Positions 35,395 through 48,032 of a stretch of DNA of 64,000 nt are shown piece after piece; positions within the stretch are counted from its first letter, which is position 1, and each line of letters opens with the position of its first letter. The position numbers were made by a program, and so were the translations under genes. Where the stretch lies: NCBI GenBank assembly GCA_000181795.3, contig CM012953.1, positions 19,295,081 through 19,359,080 of the forward strand. Reading direction: 5' to 3'. The notes below the pieces were generated by a model. The model was given only the letters and a program-made list of their open reading frames with translations. It was not told the origin of the DNA and searched no databases. This DNA comes from Trichinella spiralis (taxonomy: Eukaryota > Nematoda > Enoplea > Trichinellida > Trichinellidae).

Positions 35395-38300
35395 ATGAGT
35401 GATTTGAATTCATCTTCATCTGTATCGCAAAGTAATTGTTTCTTTTCTTGTTTTATGTTTTGTTTTTATGCATTAAATATAGTTTTGAAGTTTGCGATCG
35501 ATTAATAATTCTGCTATCTTCTTTTCCTTAATTGGTGAATGATGTTGTTCTTTTCAATCTTCGCACTTTTCCTTGTATTTTATTTAATGGCTTATTTGAA
35601 TATATATTTTCCATATCCTATATTGATGCTTGTAATGTTTTTTGCTGTTATCTGTGATATTTATAATTTCCTTGTATTTCCATCAATTCAGGAGCAATAG
35701 CGTTTTCTAATTTTATGCAATCTTCATTGTAGCTGTGGGATTTTCATCTAGTTTTATATTGATTTTTAAACTGCGAAAAATGAGTATTTCTTTAAAATAT
35801 TTATTTAGTGGCCTACTCTCAAATGGCATCGTCTAAATCGCAGTTACATGGTAGTTCCGGGCAAGGAGGGTAAGTTTATTTCCATTATGTATACAATTCT
35901 TTATTTTTCTTCGTTTTAGTTATTCATTAATGGGAAATTATCCCAATTCAGCAGCGTCTGCTGGTTCTTTGCCACAGCAAGCACATGCACCGGTCATTAT
36001 ATTAGAAATTTAAAATTACGCTTGCAATATTCTTAAAATTTTTGATTTTAGACTTCTGGAGATTCGCAACAGCAGTATCCCATGGTACCACCATATGGCT
36101 ATGATGTAATATTATTTTTTACTGTATTCCTCTTCTTATGTATGCTGTTCTTATTGTATTACTTTATTATTCTTTGACCCTTTATTTTAGAATTTTTTGC
36201 AAACGGTTGAGGTTTTCAGTGTAAAATATTGTATTTTATGTCTCAGGGATAATATTTTATTAGCATTCCAATCAAGTTAAGGAATTTTTCATGTAAATCC
36301 AGTAGTATTTTTTAATTAATTTTTTAAAGTATTTTCGTTTTTTTTAAGTTTTACATTTGTTAAATTTTTTATTAATTTATTCTAGTCGCACGGACCACAG
36401 CAGTATTATAATCAGTTCGGCCAAACAAATGTGAATTCTGGCTGTGGTTACGGACCACAGCGGGATCAGCGCACTCCTCAAGGAGTTCCTCCTCCAATTT
36501 CACACCAGCAAGAGTTTAGTAATTACAGTACACCAGCTGCGGCACCAGCTCAGACGCAGCAAGATTATAATCGCCACTACTATGGTCAGTATCCATCTGG
36601 AGGCGCAGCTCCTCCTTTGTTAGCGCAACCACCATCGATTGCAGGAAAACCTCCGTTTTATCTTCCTGGAAACACTGGAGGATCTGGTAATTTTTTAACT
36701 TATTATATGGACTTTGATGACGACATGAATTATGAAATTACTTATTAAGCAAGCATTGCGATGCATGCATCATTGTCAGTGAATTTTTTTTGTAGACGGT
36801 ATGCCTGCGCCGTTGCAGAGGCAGAGTCGATGGGATTCTGCTGGAAGCGATGTTGGACTAGATAGTGACGCCAGTCGAGGTGCCACTCATTTTCCTCCCG
36901 GGTAAGGAAGCATATTTATTATATACCATGTACTTCAGAGGTTTGTCGCGGTAAAGTAGCTTTTGTTATGTTGTTTTCTTACTTTTTCAAAAAAATAGTA
37001 TTTTCAAATCAGGGAGATCATTTTATATTGTTTGTGTGTGTGTGTATGTGGATGTGCATATGTGCATAACTGGGTTGATATTTCAATTTATTCATTTAAA
37101 CAATTGATGCCAAAAACTTTTTCACAATTATGAAAAAAATTTAAATTATAATTTAAAAATTTTAAATCTACGAAAAAGAGTGGTTTAGTAATTTGTCAAA
37201 GCTAGTAATCATTTAGCTAGTTTGCTATAATGCAAACATTTCACTTAAAATAGATCATTAATTGTACTACGAATATGCTTATTTGATTTGAGCCATGCAG
37301 ATTGAGTTAAAGTTTCTTTTATGCATGAAAACGGGCTTTCTTCGTAAATCAGATATTAGACAGATAAGCTTGTTTAAATCGTGAAAAGCGGCAATATTTT
37401 AAAGTGATATACGCATAATTGAAATTGCTGTTCTGCCACATTTATTGGATAAAATGACTAGTAGGATGACAATATTTAATTAATTTTTTCAATTCATTTT
37501 AAATGTTTATATGGCGAACAAACAGTGTGTGATCAACTGTTGTTGGAAAACGGCGTTGTGGATTTGTGAAAAGTTTGTTTTGGGTACAGGTGGAGTATTT
37601 TAAACCGTATCGTCTCTGCTTGGACGTCGTCGTTTATTTTATTTTATTTTATTTTTTATGCGTTATATTTTCAGCGATTATTTTAAGAAATTGGTCAGTG
37701 TTGGTTGACTGACTATTACAATTTCGTTTGCTGTAGACTTTATTATTGCGTCATCCGTAGAGTGGATTTTGTATCTCTATTTGTGTGTTTGTGTGTATGT
37801 GTGTTAGTTTGTTTGCAAATAAACTAAGCCATGCGGTGGAGAGAGCATAATCCACTGCGGATGACGCTTGTGAAACGTTGTTTAACAAAGAAGTTGTTTA
37901 TTTAGCCTCGACCCTGGAAAAAGAGGAGATGGCTACCAGCAGCAAGGTATTGTCGTAAAGTTGAAGTGTTCTCCACTGTGTTTTTCTTGTCATATCACTC
38001 ACTATTCCTTGTTCTGCTACTTTTTTTCAGGTGTTACTGTTACAATTTTAATTCACTTTTCGCTTTGGGTGGTGCATATTTAATGAAAGGGAAAATTGTT
38101 TTTGAAAGTGTTAATATTTTCTATTTTCAAAAATTACGACAAATTGTAAACATTTCATTATTGTTAAATGCAGTTCTCCATTTAAAAATTTTTACTTATT
38201 TTAAGCGCGTAATAAGACGATAAAGTTATCATAAAATGTTGTGTATTGCTCTAATTGAATATTCGTAACAGTAGCAGCGAATTGGCTGTGTGAAACGTAT

Positions 38301-40134
38301 GAAATTTTCTTTGTTTATGATTAATTATTTGTGTAATTGTTTTTGAAGAAATTGGCGGACGTAAAGAGGCGGAGAAGACTGTGGTGAATAATACAGTTTT
38401 CGTCCAAGGTATTCCGGATATGGCATCCGCGCAGATGATCGCAGAATATTTCAGCGAAAGTGGAGAAATTATGGTCTGTACATGAGGAGTTTTGTCACAT
38501 TTGAACAAAGTGGTTTGATGTAATTTTTGTTTGACTCGATATATAGCGTGATGCGCGTGGTGGTTTGAAAGTCCACATTTATAAAGACAAAGCATCCGGA
38601 AAGTTGAAGGGCGAAGCTTTAGTTTGTTTTATGAATAATACAATGGCGGCGAATGCTATCGATCGCTTTCACGGTAAAAGAACTGTTCAACGGAATTTGC
38701 TGGTTTTACACCGTATATTTCATTTGCAGGCAATTATTTTCCCGGCTCTGATATTCCAATGCAAGTTTCATATGCGACATCGCGAGCTTCCTCCGGATCA
38801 CGCGGAGGCTATGGTCGTGAAAATCGTTACGATAATCGCTCTGGACGCGACACTGGTAGTTATGGTGGTGGACGCGACACTGGTAGCTACGGCGGTGGAC
38901 GTGACACTGNNNNNNNNNNTTTCCCGAAATTTTCGCGGAAATGGGGAGAAAATTTTGTTGTGACCCGGGGGGTTTGTTGTCCATTTGAAACAAAGGGGTG
39001 TGGAAGTTAATTTTTTTTGGCCCGCAAAAAATAGGGGGAGGCGCGGGGGGGTTTTAAAAGCCCCATTTAAAAAAAGCAAAAGCTTTCCGAAAGTTGGAGG
39101 GGGGAAGCCTTTAGTTTTGTTTTTTGAAATAAAACAATGGCGGGCAATTGCTTTTCAATCGGCTTTCCCGGTAAAAGAACTTGTCACAGCGGATTTTGCG
39201 TGTTTTTACCCCCGATTTTTTTCATTTGCAAGGCATTTTATTTTCCCCGGCTTCTGATTTTTCCAATGCAAAGTTTTCAATATGCGACATCGCGAGCTTC
39301 CTTCCCGGATCACCCCGGAGGCTAGTGGTCGAGAAAAATCGTTTACGATAATCGCTCTGGACCGCGACACTGGTAGTTAATGGTGGGTGGACGCGACACT
39401 GGTAGCTACGGCGGTGGACGTGACACTGGTAGCTACGGTGGTGGACGTGACACTGGTAGCTACGGTGGTGGACGTGACACTGGTAGCTACGGTGGTGGAC
39501 GTGACAGCGGCAACAACTATGGTGGTGGAGGACGAGACAGCGGTAGCTATGGCGGTGGACGTGGTGGTTATGGAAATCCGCCACCCAGAGGATGTTCGCA
39601 AGGACGCTTTGAACGTGGAAGTGGAGGCCCTATGCCACGCGGTAGCATGAGAGTTACCGGAGGAAATATGGAAGCTCGAGCTGGAGACTGGATCTGTCAG
39701 CAGTGCAGCAATTCCAATTTTGCTTTTCGAACCGAATGCAACAAATGTAAAGCAGCGAAGCCAGTCGGCGAATGTATACCACCTTCTTCAATGGGCGATC
39801 TTGGCGGTGGTTATGGTGGCATGCCGCCGGGACGTGGTATGCCCAGGGGTTTGGCAGGACGCGGCGGATTTCCCGTTCGAGGCTATCCTCCTCGAGGTGG
39901 ATTTAGAGATGGACCGTCGAGAGACGGAAGTGGCGGTGGATATAGGGACTGTCCTCCCAGAGGTGGCATGGTAGCTCGTGGCGCTGGTCCTCCTCGGGGA
40001 CGGGATTTTAACGGTTCCATGCGAGTAATGCGTGGGTAAGTGGGCAGCTGAATAACTAATCCACAATTGATTACAATTTTACATTTGCTGATTTCAGGTC
40101 GTCAGATCATCGTGATCGATCTCGTCCATACTGA
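35395..40134 (+). CDS. FET-family RNA-binding protein (FUS/EWS/TAF15 type)
   Basis: Eleven exons: 35395-35431, 35809-35869, 35920-35992, 36052-36105, 36386-36686, 36796-36901, 37906-37946, 38349-38473, 38547-38673, a long exon from 38730 to 40035 broken by an assembly artefact, and 40098-40134. The N-terminal region is a low-complexity Q/S/G/Y/P domain. The RRM follows, from NNTVFVQGIPDM to AIDRFHG and VSYATSRA. Then come RGG/GRDTGSYGG repeats, a RanBP2-type zinc finger (GDWICQQCSNSNFAFRTECNKCKAAKP), more RGG, and a C-terminal DHRDRSRPY, matching the PY nuclear-localisation signal of human FUS. Role: nuclear RNA/DNA binding, splicing and transcription, with condensate formation (family knowledge). 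The C. elegans counterpart would be fust-1. The internal gap makes exact length unknown. Confidence 0.92.
38800..39515 (+). repeat. tandem 27-bp repeats coding for GRDTGSYGG
   Basis: Units of about 27 bp (variants of GGACGTGACACTGGTAGCTA) encode the nonapeptide GRDTGSYGG. At least two copies stand before the gap and about five after it. They form the first RGG-like region of the FET protein. The true copy number is unknown because the assembly broke here. Confidence 0.85.
38910..39390. other. assembly artefact: 10-base N gap plus a corrupted duplicate
   Basis: Ten Ns lie at 38910-38919. Positions 38920-39390 are a poor copy of about 38445-38880: the same order of exon 8 end, intron, exon 9, intron and exon 10 start. 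The copy has extra bases in homopolymers (for example runs of G and T) and scattered errors. Real sequence seems to resume around 39384. The insert should not be translated. It probably comes from a low-quality read end left beside a collapsed repeat. Confidence 0.85.
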
Positions 40135-40650
40135 AAAATCACAACTCATCAGTGCACTATCGCATTAGTTAACTCCTAATAATATTTAGTAAGCGATTGA
40201 TGATTATGTGAAATATTACTCCTCTCTGATGTTTATTATATATGGAAATCAAAATAATCCTGTTACTGTAGTATTTTGTTTATGGATAATTTATGCCATA
40301 ATAATCATGGAAATGAAATAACTTAATAGCTAAAAGGAAAAAAGAAAGGAAAACTTCAGCAGTGAAAAGAAAAGTTTTCATGAAGAAGAAGAAGATGATG
40401 ATGATGAATCAGTTTTCTTATCATCAATTAATTTATCATTTATTTTGATTCAACGATAAATTATCAATTTTTACAAGCATTCCTTTTTTTGTCAAAATAT
40501 AGCTGAAAAAAATAAAACCTTTAAAAAGTTACATCGTCACATTATACGCAGTTTACAACAACAATAATAATAATAAGCGATCATTGAATGAAGAAGACGA
40601 AGAAGAAGAAAAGCGCACGCAGTTGGGTGTGGAAAAGGTGAGGAAGTTAG
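40135..40650. other. convergent 3' flanks of the FET gene and BRAP
   Basis: About 520 bp of AT-rich DNA with GAAGAAGAAGATGATGATG-type tracts near 40380 and 40590. It holds the 3' UTRs of two convergent genes. Confidence 0.5.
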
Positions 40651-43517
40651 TTAGTGGCGCCTCCGGCGATTGGATTTTCTGGATGAGGAGGCGGGAAGAT
40701 TATTTTGATTGGTTGAAATGTTAGAAGGGCCGACGAAAATTCGTCCTTCCTGCAACTCTTCAACTGCTGCACTTGCTGCTTCGGTGAGTTTGGTTTTCGC
40801 TTCAACGTGTACAAGCAAGTCGTGCACTTGTTCTTGTAGTTCAGCAATTTCCTGCGCATACATATGAATTTGTTGTTGCTAACTTCAGTGTGTAAATAAA
40901 TAAATAAATTAATTAATTAATTAATTAATACTTGATCTTTTTCTTTGGTAATTTTTGAAAGCTTTTCTTTCAAATCATCAATTGTCGATTTGTATTCATC
41001 TTGATTTTGCAGCATGCATTTGTTCATCTGTTTTTCATCGCTGAGTTGTTTAAGCGTATTTTCATATTTGCTGGTCAAAATGCGATTTTTCTTTTCCAAC
41101 TGAAATTTGTCAGTTGTCGAAGAATGCAAATCGCTTTTCAGCTTTTGACATTCTTTTAACAAACGCTTCAACTCATCTTCCAAAGTGTCAATCTGGAAAA
41201 AAATTCATTTTATTCGCAGAATTTAATTGTAAATTTAAAAGATACACACACAACAATAAATAAATAAATAAATAAATAAATAAGAAATTATTGTCAACAG
41301 TATTATTTTTGTCATTTTACTTGTACACAAGCGAGTTTTTCCACGTTTGCCAGTTTTTCTTCGAAAAATTTCCTCTGAGAATCTAACTGACTGGTCAACA
41401 AATACGTATATTCCAAAGTGATCGCTTCAATTTTCTCTTCGTTTTGAATCTGAACAATTTTTTAACGTTAGTAAATATTAAAAAATAAATCATCATTTCA
41501 AAAAGCATACATCATCAATACTGTGAACGGCTCGATCAAACTGAATTAATTTTCCGTCTGATTTGCCTTGTATCAGACGGTGCACATAGTTGTCACCGGC
41601 GTAATCCCAAACCCGCTGTCCGCCTACTTCAAGTGAAAATGTATGCTGTGTTTCTTCGAAATGTCTGAAAAGGTAGAGACGGAGAAATTATTCATTCACT
41701 TTACTAAGTCAGCGATGAAAATTGTCTATATTTCAATAATCCTACTTGATTGCATGCCCTTCCACGTATCGACCGCAGCCTATGTTACCGCATATTAAGC
41801 AAATCCACAAATCCTGAAAATGGAAGAAAGCATAATTTTTGTTTTCACATATTCAGCAAAACCATTTACATCGCTCTTGCCACAAGTTGCGCACTTTTGA
41901 TTGCGAATTGGTTCTGGCGTTTGATAATACCGACAAACTGGACAACTGAAATAAAAATATTTAAATGCAATTTCCTTTTTGTTGTTTAAACCAAGCATAA
42001 CACGTTTACGTGCTATCCGACCACTGAGAAAGGCAAGTGGCGTGAAATGAATGATTGCACAAAACTGTCAATATACCATTCACAGATTCATCCTGAAAAC
42101 AATTTTATAAAAGACAAAGAAAAAAAACAAATAAACAAACCATTCTCTCCAAACAAACTGGACATGTCGGAAGCTCAGTATAACCTTCGACGGGCCAGTT
42201 ACCACCCTGTTAAGTAAAAGAATTTCAGAAAAAGAAAATTTTTTTTTTAAATAAAAAGCCAAATACGTTCGACGATTTCAGCACTTCGACCCTAGCCACA
42301 AATACCAAGTGGCAAATGTCCGGTTCGATGCTGTTGAAAGGACTACCATTCAGCAATTCATAAAATTCCATACACAACTCCTAAGCAACAAAAATTATTC
42401 ACAACTTTGTAAGAGTCATATAAATAAATAAATAATGTTGATATAAGTTGATATATATATATTTGATTTAATTCATTTCCATTTATTAATAAAAATAACG
42501 ATTTTTAAATGCATCTTTGCCAGTAGATTAAACTGAAATTTAAAACTTGAAAGATTCATCAATCAATCAACATGCTTACCGCATCCTTAAAGTATATTAA
42601 AACCATGTACGCGTCAGGCGTTCCATCTCGTATAATTCGAATTTGCTTTATTGCCGAACTAAAAATATTAAAATTCAATGAACTTTAAACCAACTTAATA
42701 ATAATAATAACAATAATAAGTACCAAAACGGACTCAAAAACTGAAGCAAATTGTGCGACGACAATGTCGTGGGAACACAGAGCATGCATAATATTTGACC
42801 AGGAGAGGTAGTCGACGATTCACTGAAAACTCATCCATTTATCCCAAGGATGACAAATAAACAAACGAATAATACATGTGCTTCTTTTAAGTCGCACACT
42901 CAAATCAATTTTTTCTTATTAATAAATTTCAACTTTTACAAAACTAAATGAAACGGCCTAAACATATATGATCTTCAACATGAAATTTAGCTAAAAATTG
43001 CAATAAATAAATTTAAAAATTTACTTTGGTTTATATATGTGTAAAATTCCCTTCGTGCTTTCAATAAATGGATTCCCGCATGAAAATGGGATGCTTTCAA
43101 GCCCTTCTTGCTTGTCAGAATTATCTGGAAAGAAAATAAGTTAACAAAAACAAAAATAAAAAAAATTATAAATGATCTTTGCAGTCACCATTGTCAGGCA
43201 AAGGCAACGAAGCGATGGAGCAGGATTTGTAAAATTCAATAGAAAGTGAATGATACGACCGCCGACCACATACTTCCGCATTTTTAGCCACAGATGTTTG
43301 ATTATTTTTTGAACACATCACTTCAGACTCTTAATAAATTAAAAATCCATCTTAAAAATCACAGCCCATTATATGTAAGGTAAAAGTAATTAACATAAAC
43401 TTGTGCTCATAGAATCACTTTATCAAGTACAGTAAAAACAATACCTGAATCCTGCCAGTTCAAAAATATTGAATCGTCGTGTACTTCTATTCTTACAAGA
43501 ATTGGTGTTATTGGCAT
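40651..43517 (-). CDS. BRAP: BRCA1-associated protein (RING/ZnF-UBP ubiquitin ligase, IMP)
   Basis: About a dozen exons. The start ATG at 43517 gives [12 protein letters not shown], like the family N-terminus; the stop is at 40651. In order: the BRAP2 RRM-like domain ([20 protein letters not shown]...[15 protein letters not shown]), a RING finger ([37 protein letters not shown]), a ZnF-UBP domain ([45 protein letters not shown]), a long coiled coil (for example [18 protein letters not shown]), and a C-terminal basic tail ending RRRRH. The family protein is a cytoplasmic E3 ligase that retains NLS cargo and restrains KSR in Ras-MAPK signalling. All RING and UBP zinc ligands I could trace are present. 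An AAAT tetranucleotide repeat sits in an intron at about 41254-41283. Confidence 0.93.
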
Positions 43518-45664
43518 GAAAAACGCAACTCTACTATCTGCAGAAAAATACCTTTAACGTCTGAATAATAAATAAATTATACGCAAAACTTCAATAAACA
43601 AATAACGTAGAATAAACTCTTCAAAACTGGACTTAATCAAATTAGCAGATCATTGAAAATTAATATATATTGTATAGAGCATATTTAACTTATTTTCGCA
43701 TTTAATCAAACAATTTTTCCACATATGAAAGTGCAAAAGTGCTCTGTGCTGTAAAATACTTCAAAATTTTTTAAACTGATATAAATTTAACAAAGTATTT
43801 AAAAACAAAATGAATAATTTAAGATATGAAATAAAAAATACCTTCATCAACTTTCCCAATGAATACATTAAGAAAAATAAAAAGTTTCAGCTGCGAATAT
43901 TACAGTATGAAAATATAATTAAAGAAAATCAAGTTTTACTAATTCGCTGTACGACTATTGACAAATTATATAATTTAGAACATCAACAATATTTTTTAAA
44001 CAGTTAACAAAGATATAAATACCATGTGACTAAAACATTATTTGGACCAGACAGAAATATTTTTAAGACGTATAATAGATATTTTCTTAGATAATAGCGA
44101 TATTTCTACTGAAATAACTAAAAAAATTGATGGCTAGCGCTAGTCATTTTGTAATTTTAGTAGCTCTGTACGCTTTCATTTCTGCAATTCATAAGCGATG
44201 TGCATGTATAATTTTTTCTCTTTTAAACCGAGTTTTAAATGACTAAACAGATAAATGAATTTAAATGAATAAAATTTAAAATTTCATAAATAAACCAGCA
44301 CTGAAGTTATTATTGATAATCTCATATTGCAAATAATATCAGTGCATGTATTGCTTTCCTGTTTAACAAAAAAGTATATTCATCACCGAAAAATTTCTTA
44401 ACTAAAAATGATACAATTTTTATTTTGTTTATGCAAAGTAAAATTATATGATAGATGAATACTTCATTTTCAGTTAATGAATATTGAGAATGACAAACAA
44501 TTAGAAACAAAAAATAGAATTGCGATTGCTATATAATATAGCTGTTGCTAAATATATAATGCATGTGTAATATATTACAGTATTATATAATTTCAAATTA
44601 TTCATTCGCACATGTCATATGTTGGTGTTTTTGTTGAGTTTTCAACGTATCGTTCATATTGTATCATAGTTCGTTTCTTGTTTATTGAGTAAATTATTTA
44701 GTTACTCGTGTTAATAAGAATTCCGTTGTACAATAACAAATAATACATCATGGGCAACTTCGGAGATCACAAGCTTTTATTTCCATTATGAGGATTTTGT
44801 TAGTTGCCAAAATTGTTTATATAGTTCGCTCTTTCTGAATATTAAAAATAGATTATTTTGCACACCTAATTAAAAGAAATTGTGGTTAATAAATTCTACT
44901 TTTTTCGTCTAGCAAATCAGGTTGGTAGCAAATCCACTTGCAGGACCGATGCAGGAACAATTCAAATTATGGAAGCTATTATGGATAAGTCGTTCATATG
45001 AATCTACGCATAGTTTGATTGCAGTCTTTATGAAATTAGTTACTGAGAGGATTTCAAAATTGTTTTACATTCTGCTGCGCAACAGTACAATATGAAATTT
45101 TTTCAAAGAAGATAAAGCTAGCATGATGAAACTGCTTTTGCAATTATCAATAGAGACAAAGCAATCAATATTTGTCATCATCATAATATAACAAAGCATG
45201 TTCAACAGAATCTTTCACTCAGACAGTATAATAAATTCAGTTTTAAAATTACAGTATATATGTATTTTTCTATAAAAATGCTGAAGCATATGCATTAGAT
45301 CTTTTGAAGCTCGCTTTTCTCCATGAAATAAATATTTCCGTATTTTTTCATAAACAGTAATGCTTATTCTTCAATTACAGCACAACTTATTATCAATTTG
45401 CTATTAAATTTTGAAAACAAAAATATGTTTTATTCTTTTATCTTAAATGTAAGACTGTTCACAAATTATCTTGAGGGTTTGAAGATTAAATTTATAAAAC
45501 ATCTCTTTAAATTCATGCAAATTTAAAATATGCATAATGTGCATCAGATTTATGGAATAACAAAAAGTGCAACATAGACTGAACATTGTTTAATTCGGTA
45601 AAACGTGAATGGAACAATTGAAATAATTAATAATAACAAATAAAAAAATTTCAGCAGCACAAAG
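43518..45664. other. no gene recognised
   Basis: About 2.1 kb, strongly AT-rich. A 65-codon lysine/asparagine-rich frame (43810-44007) and other short frames show no resemblance to a family and are probably chance. Confidence 0.45.
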
Positions 45665-45808
45665 TTACTTAAAACGTTTTGCAATCAGTAATGCAATGAA
45701 AAATGGGATAGCTATGGGTAGCAGTGCAAGAAATATAGTTCCATATAAACAAAGCAATGGAAGAAAAGGAATATATTTTTTTAAATTTAAATTTAGAATG
45801 TGTTTCAT
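45665..45808 (-). CDS. possible 47-residue single-pass membrane peptide
   Basis: A short minus-strand frame downstream of the NUDT9-like gene. It has a lysine-containing N-terminus (MKHILNLNLKKY), a long hydrophobic stretch (IPFLPLLCLYGTIFLALLPI onwards) and an AKRFK end. It could be a separate small gene, an alternative last exon of the neighbour, or chance in its 3' UTR. An AG lies just before the ATG, but phase does not join cleanly to the neighbour's main frame. Confidence 0.2.
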   Translation of the reverse strand: MKHILNLNLKKYIPFLPLLCLYGTIFLALLPIAIPFFIALLIAKRFK

Positions 45809-45830
45809 CTGTTTTAAGGTTGCTCTTTTT

Positions 45831-48032
45831 TTAATGATTCCATAGCATCTTTTTCAACCTTTCTCCAAGAGAGAGGCCATCAACTGGTACAAATCGTTCC
45901 ATGCTTCCAATGTGTGTTTGTTCCTTATCCCAAACTGAGAACACTGTTGTTTCAATCCAAGAAGTATCCGTATTCATTGGATTATGTTTCTGTTCAACAT
46001 GAATCTGAAAAATTAATTTCATGAAGAGCAATTACATGCAATTCTTTTATTATTATTTTAAATAAATTCCAATTTCCGCTGGTTTATACATTTCTTTAAT
46101 CATCTCTGTTACTCTCTCCTCGCTGTAACCTGCTTTTTGAAAAATAGTGTTAATAGCAGTTTCAATTTTATCATCAAAAAGCTTTTTCATTTGTCCAGAC
46201 AGGTATGCCTTCAAAAGTTATGCTTATTAAAATATGCGACAAAATATAAATTAAAATGCATAAAATATAACATCAAATTCACACTGCTTGGATTTATAAT
46301 TGTACCTATTAACATACATAAATATCTTCAGCCTTCACTTATTATTTTATGTTTATTTATGTTTATCTTTTATCACAATTTTAAGTATAATTCTTTTTAA
46401 TACGCCTACTTTTTTTTACAAAGAATCAGATTTATATTTAAGTAGATATGTATGATTTTAAACTTATGCGTAAAATATTATGCATATATGAGGAAATAAC
46501 AATATCACTGACGATAAAAGGCTAAAATTCTAAAAAAACATTGAAATAAAATTTTAATTTAAAATAAAAAGTAAAAGGCAATTTATAGAAAGAATGATAT
46601 ACTTTTGGAAATTTCAGATTATTGGTTTGATCCAAAACTGACAGCAGTTCAATATCTTCCCCAAATTTTCTGAAAAGTATTTAAATTTCGTTAATTAATG
46701 GTTTATGTAATTGTTCATCAATTTATTGCAATGCTTGAAGGTTAGGTTAGAAGATTTTCCAGATTTAAACAGATGCATTCATAGTGAAATTAAGTTAATT
46801 AAAATAAATACTGCAATCGTATAGTCTTACCTAGCAATAATGTATAGAACTATGATGTTTTGTCCATGATGGAGGAGGCTTCCAAGGCCTTTTATGCCTG
46901 TACGCCCTCGAGGATTGACTGTTTCGCTTTCCGGTCTACACAGTTTTGATTACCAATAGTTAGAATCACCCTATATATGACTTTACATAGGATCGTATGT
47001 CACAGGTGCGTACAGGAATACGTCTTCAGACCATGGTCGAAACTGCTTGGAAATAATCAGTCGAAATTTCTACATCACAGTTAAATTTAGTGCATGTTTA
47101 AATTTGTCATACTTATATCAGTCACATATTACCTCTTTTGAAGAATAACTGCACAGCTCACATAAAGGTAAGTTAGATGAAACTTTATTTAGATAAATCT
47201 GAAATTTTGCAGAAGCATGTAGTAAAAGCGTGCTATTTATTGAAGTTAATTTTGCGTAGTTACATTAGTTAGGTTCGTAATGAATAAATAATTGCATTTA
47301 ATTTTCTATTACATACTGCCCCCAAAATTTTAGCGTCTTTGTTATGTGCTCCTTTGGCTATCAGAATGCAGCTCAACTTTGGCTGCTTCAATAAAGTGCA
47401 CTTGAAATTGGAAAATTTTCGACAACCTAAAATAAAAATTGGTTTATACACGCATTTTTGCAAACATTACAGCTGCGTAATGCAATTATTTTTTTATTTA
47501 GTGTTTATTATCAGCAGCTATAATTTTTTGCAAACGTAAAAGTAAATAAAAATAATAACGCAATATTTAGATTTTTTGTTGACATAGCATTTAAACTTGA
47601 AATTTGATGTTAGAATCGGGCATTGTTAAATTCAATTCAAAAATTAAATTGGCGAGAAAATTCAAAAAATAAAAATACAAAAAAAGGTCCGAACTTAAAC
47701 AAGCACATATATACTTCTGTATAAAGTATGTATTAAAAATGTATTTGAGTGCTGCTTACCGGAAATTATTTCGCACTCTCTTTTATCTGAAATTATATTA
47801 ATGCAATAAATAGATAATTTATATAAATTAAAATTTACATAGTTTACATAATAAATAAAATTTTAGAAAGCTTAATTTGAAAAAAATAAGCATTGATGTA
47901 TAAAATAAAAGTATTGCAAATTAAAAGTAAAATAATAATGACAAATTAATAATAATAATGTAAAATTAAATAACTAATAAATGATAAATCACCAACCGTT
48001 AAAAAGATGAGTGTCCAGAGAAGAAAATACAT
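45831..48032 (-). CDS. NUDT9-like protein with degenerate Nudix box, probably secreted
   Basis: Several short exons on the minus strand. The first (from 48032, MYFLLWTLIFLT) looks like a signal peptide. Others carry an N-terminal stretch near 47430-47300, QFRPWSEDVFLYAPVTYDP near 47040, NPRGRTGIKGLGSLLHHGQN near 46910, KFGEDIELLSVLDQ near 46660, a Nudix-position segment near 46190, and HNPMNTDTSWIETTVF near 45990. The NPxGRTG and NTDxxWxET landmarks match NUDT9 and the TRPM2 NUDT9-H domain (ADP-ribose pyrophosphatase). The Nudix box position reads GQMKKLFDDKIETAINTIFQ and lacks the REFGEE-type catalytic residues, so hydrolysis is doubtful. The splice near 46100 is uncertain. Trichinella is known to secrete Nudix proteins. 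Confidence 0.65.

Noticed and set aside
36687-36748. Read-through of FET exon 5 into an acidic tail
   Set aside because: The frame stays open past a good splice donor, but phase and family alignment support splicing at 36686.
40100-41300. AAT/AAAT and GAA/GAT repeats considered as a CRISPR-like or satellite array
   Set aside because: They are simple microsatellites without spacers, in introns and UTRs of a eukaryotic gene.
43810-44007. 65-codon lysine/asparagine-rich frame
   Set aside because: Low complexity in AT-rich DNA and no homology seen.
44751-44792. Short frame starting MGNFGDHKLL
   Set aside because: Only 13 codons, with no splice partner recognised.
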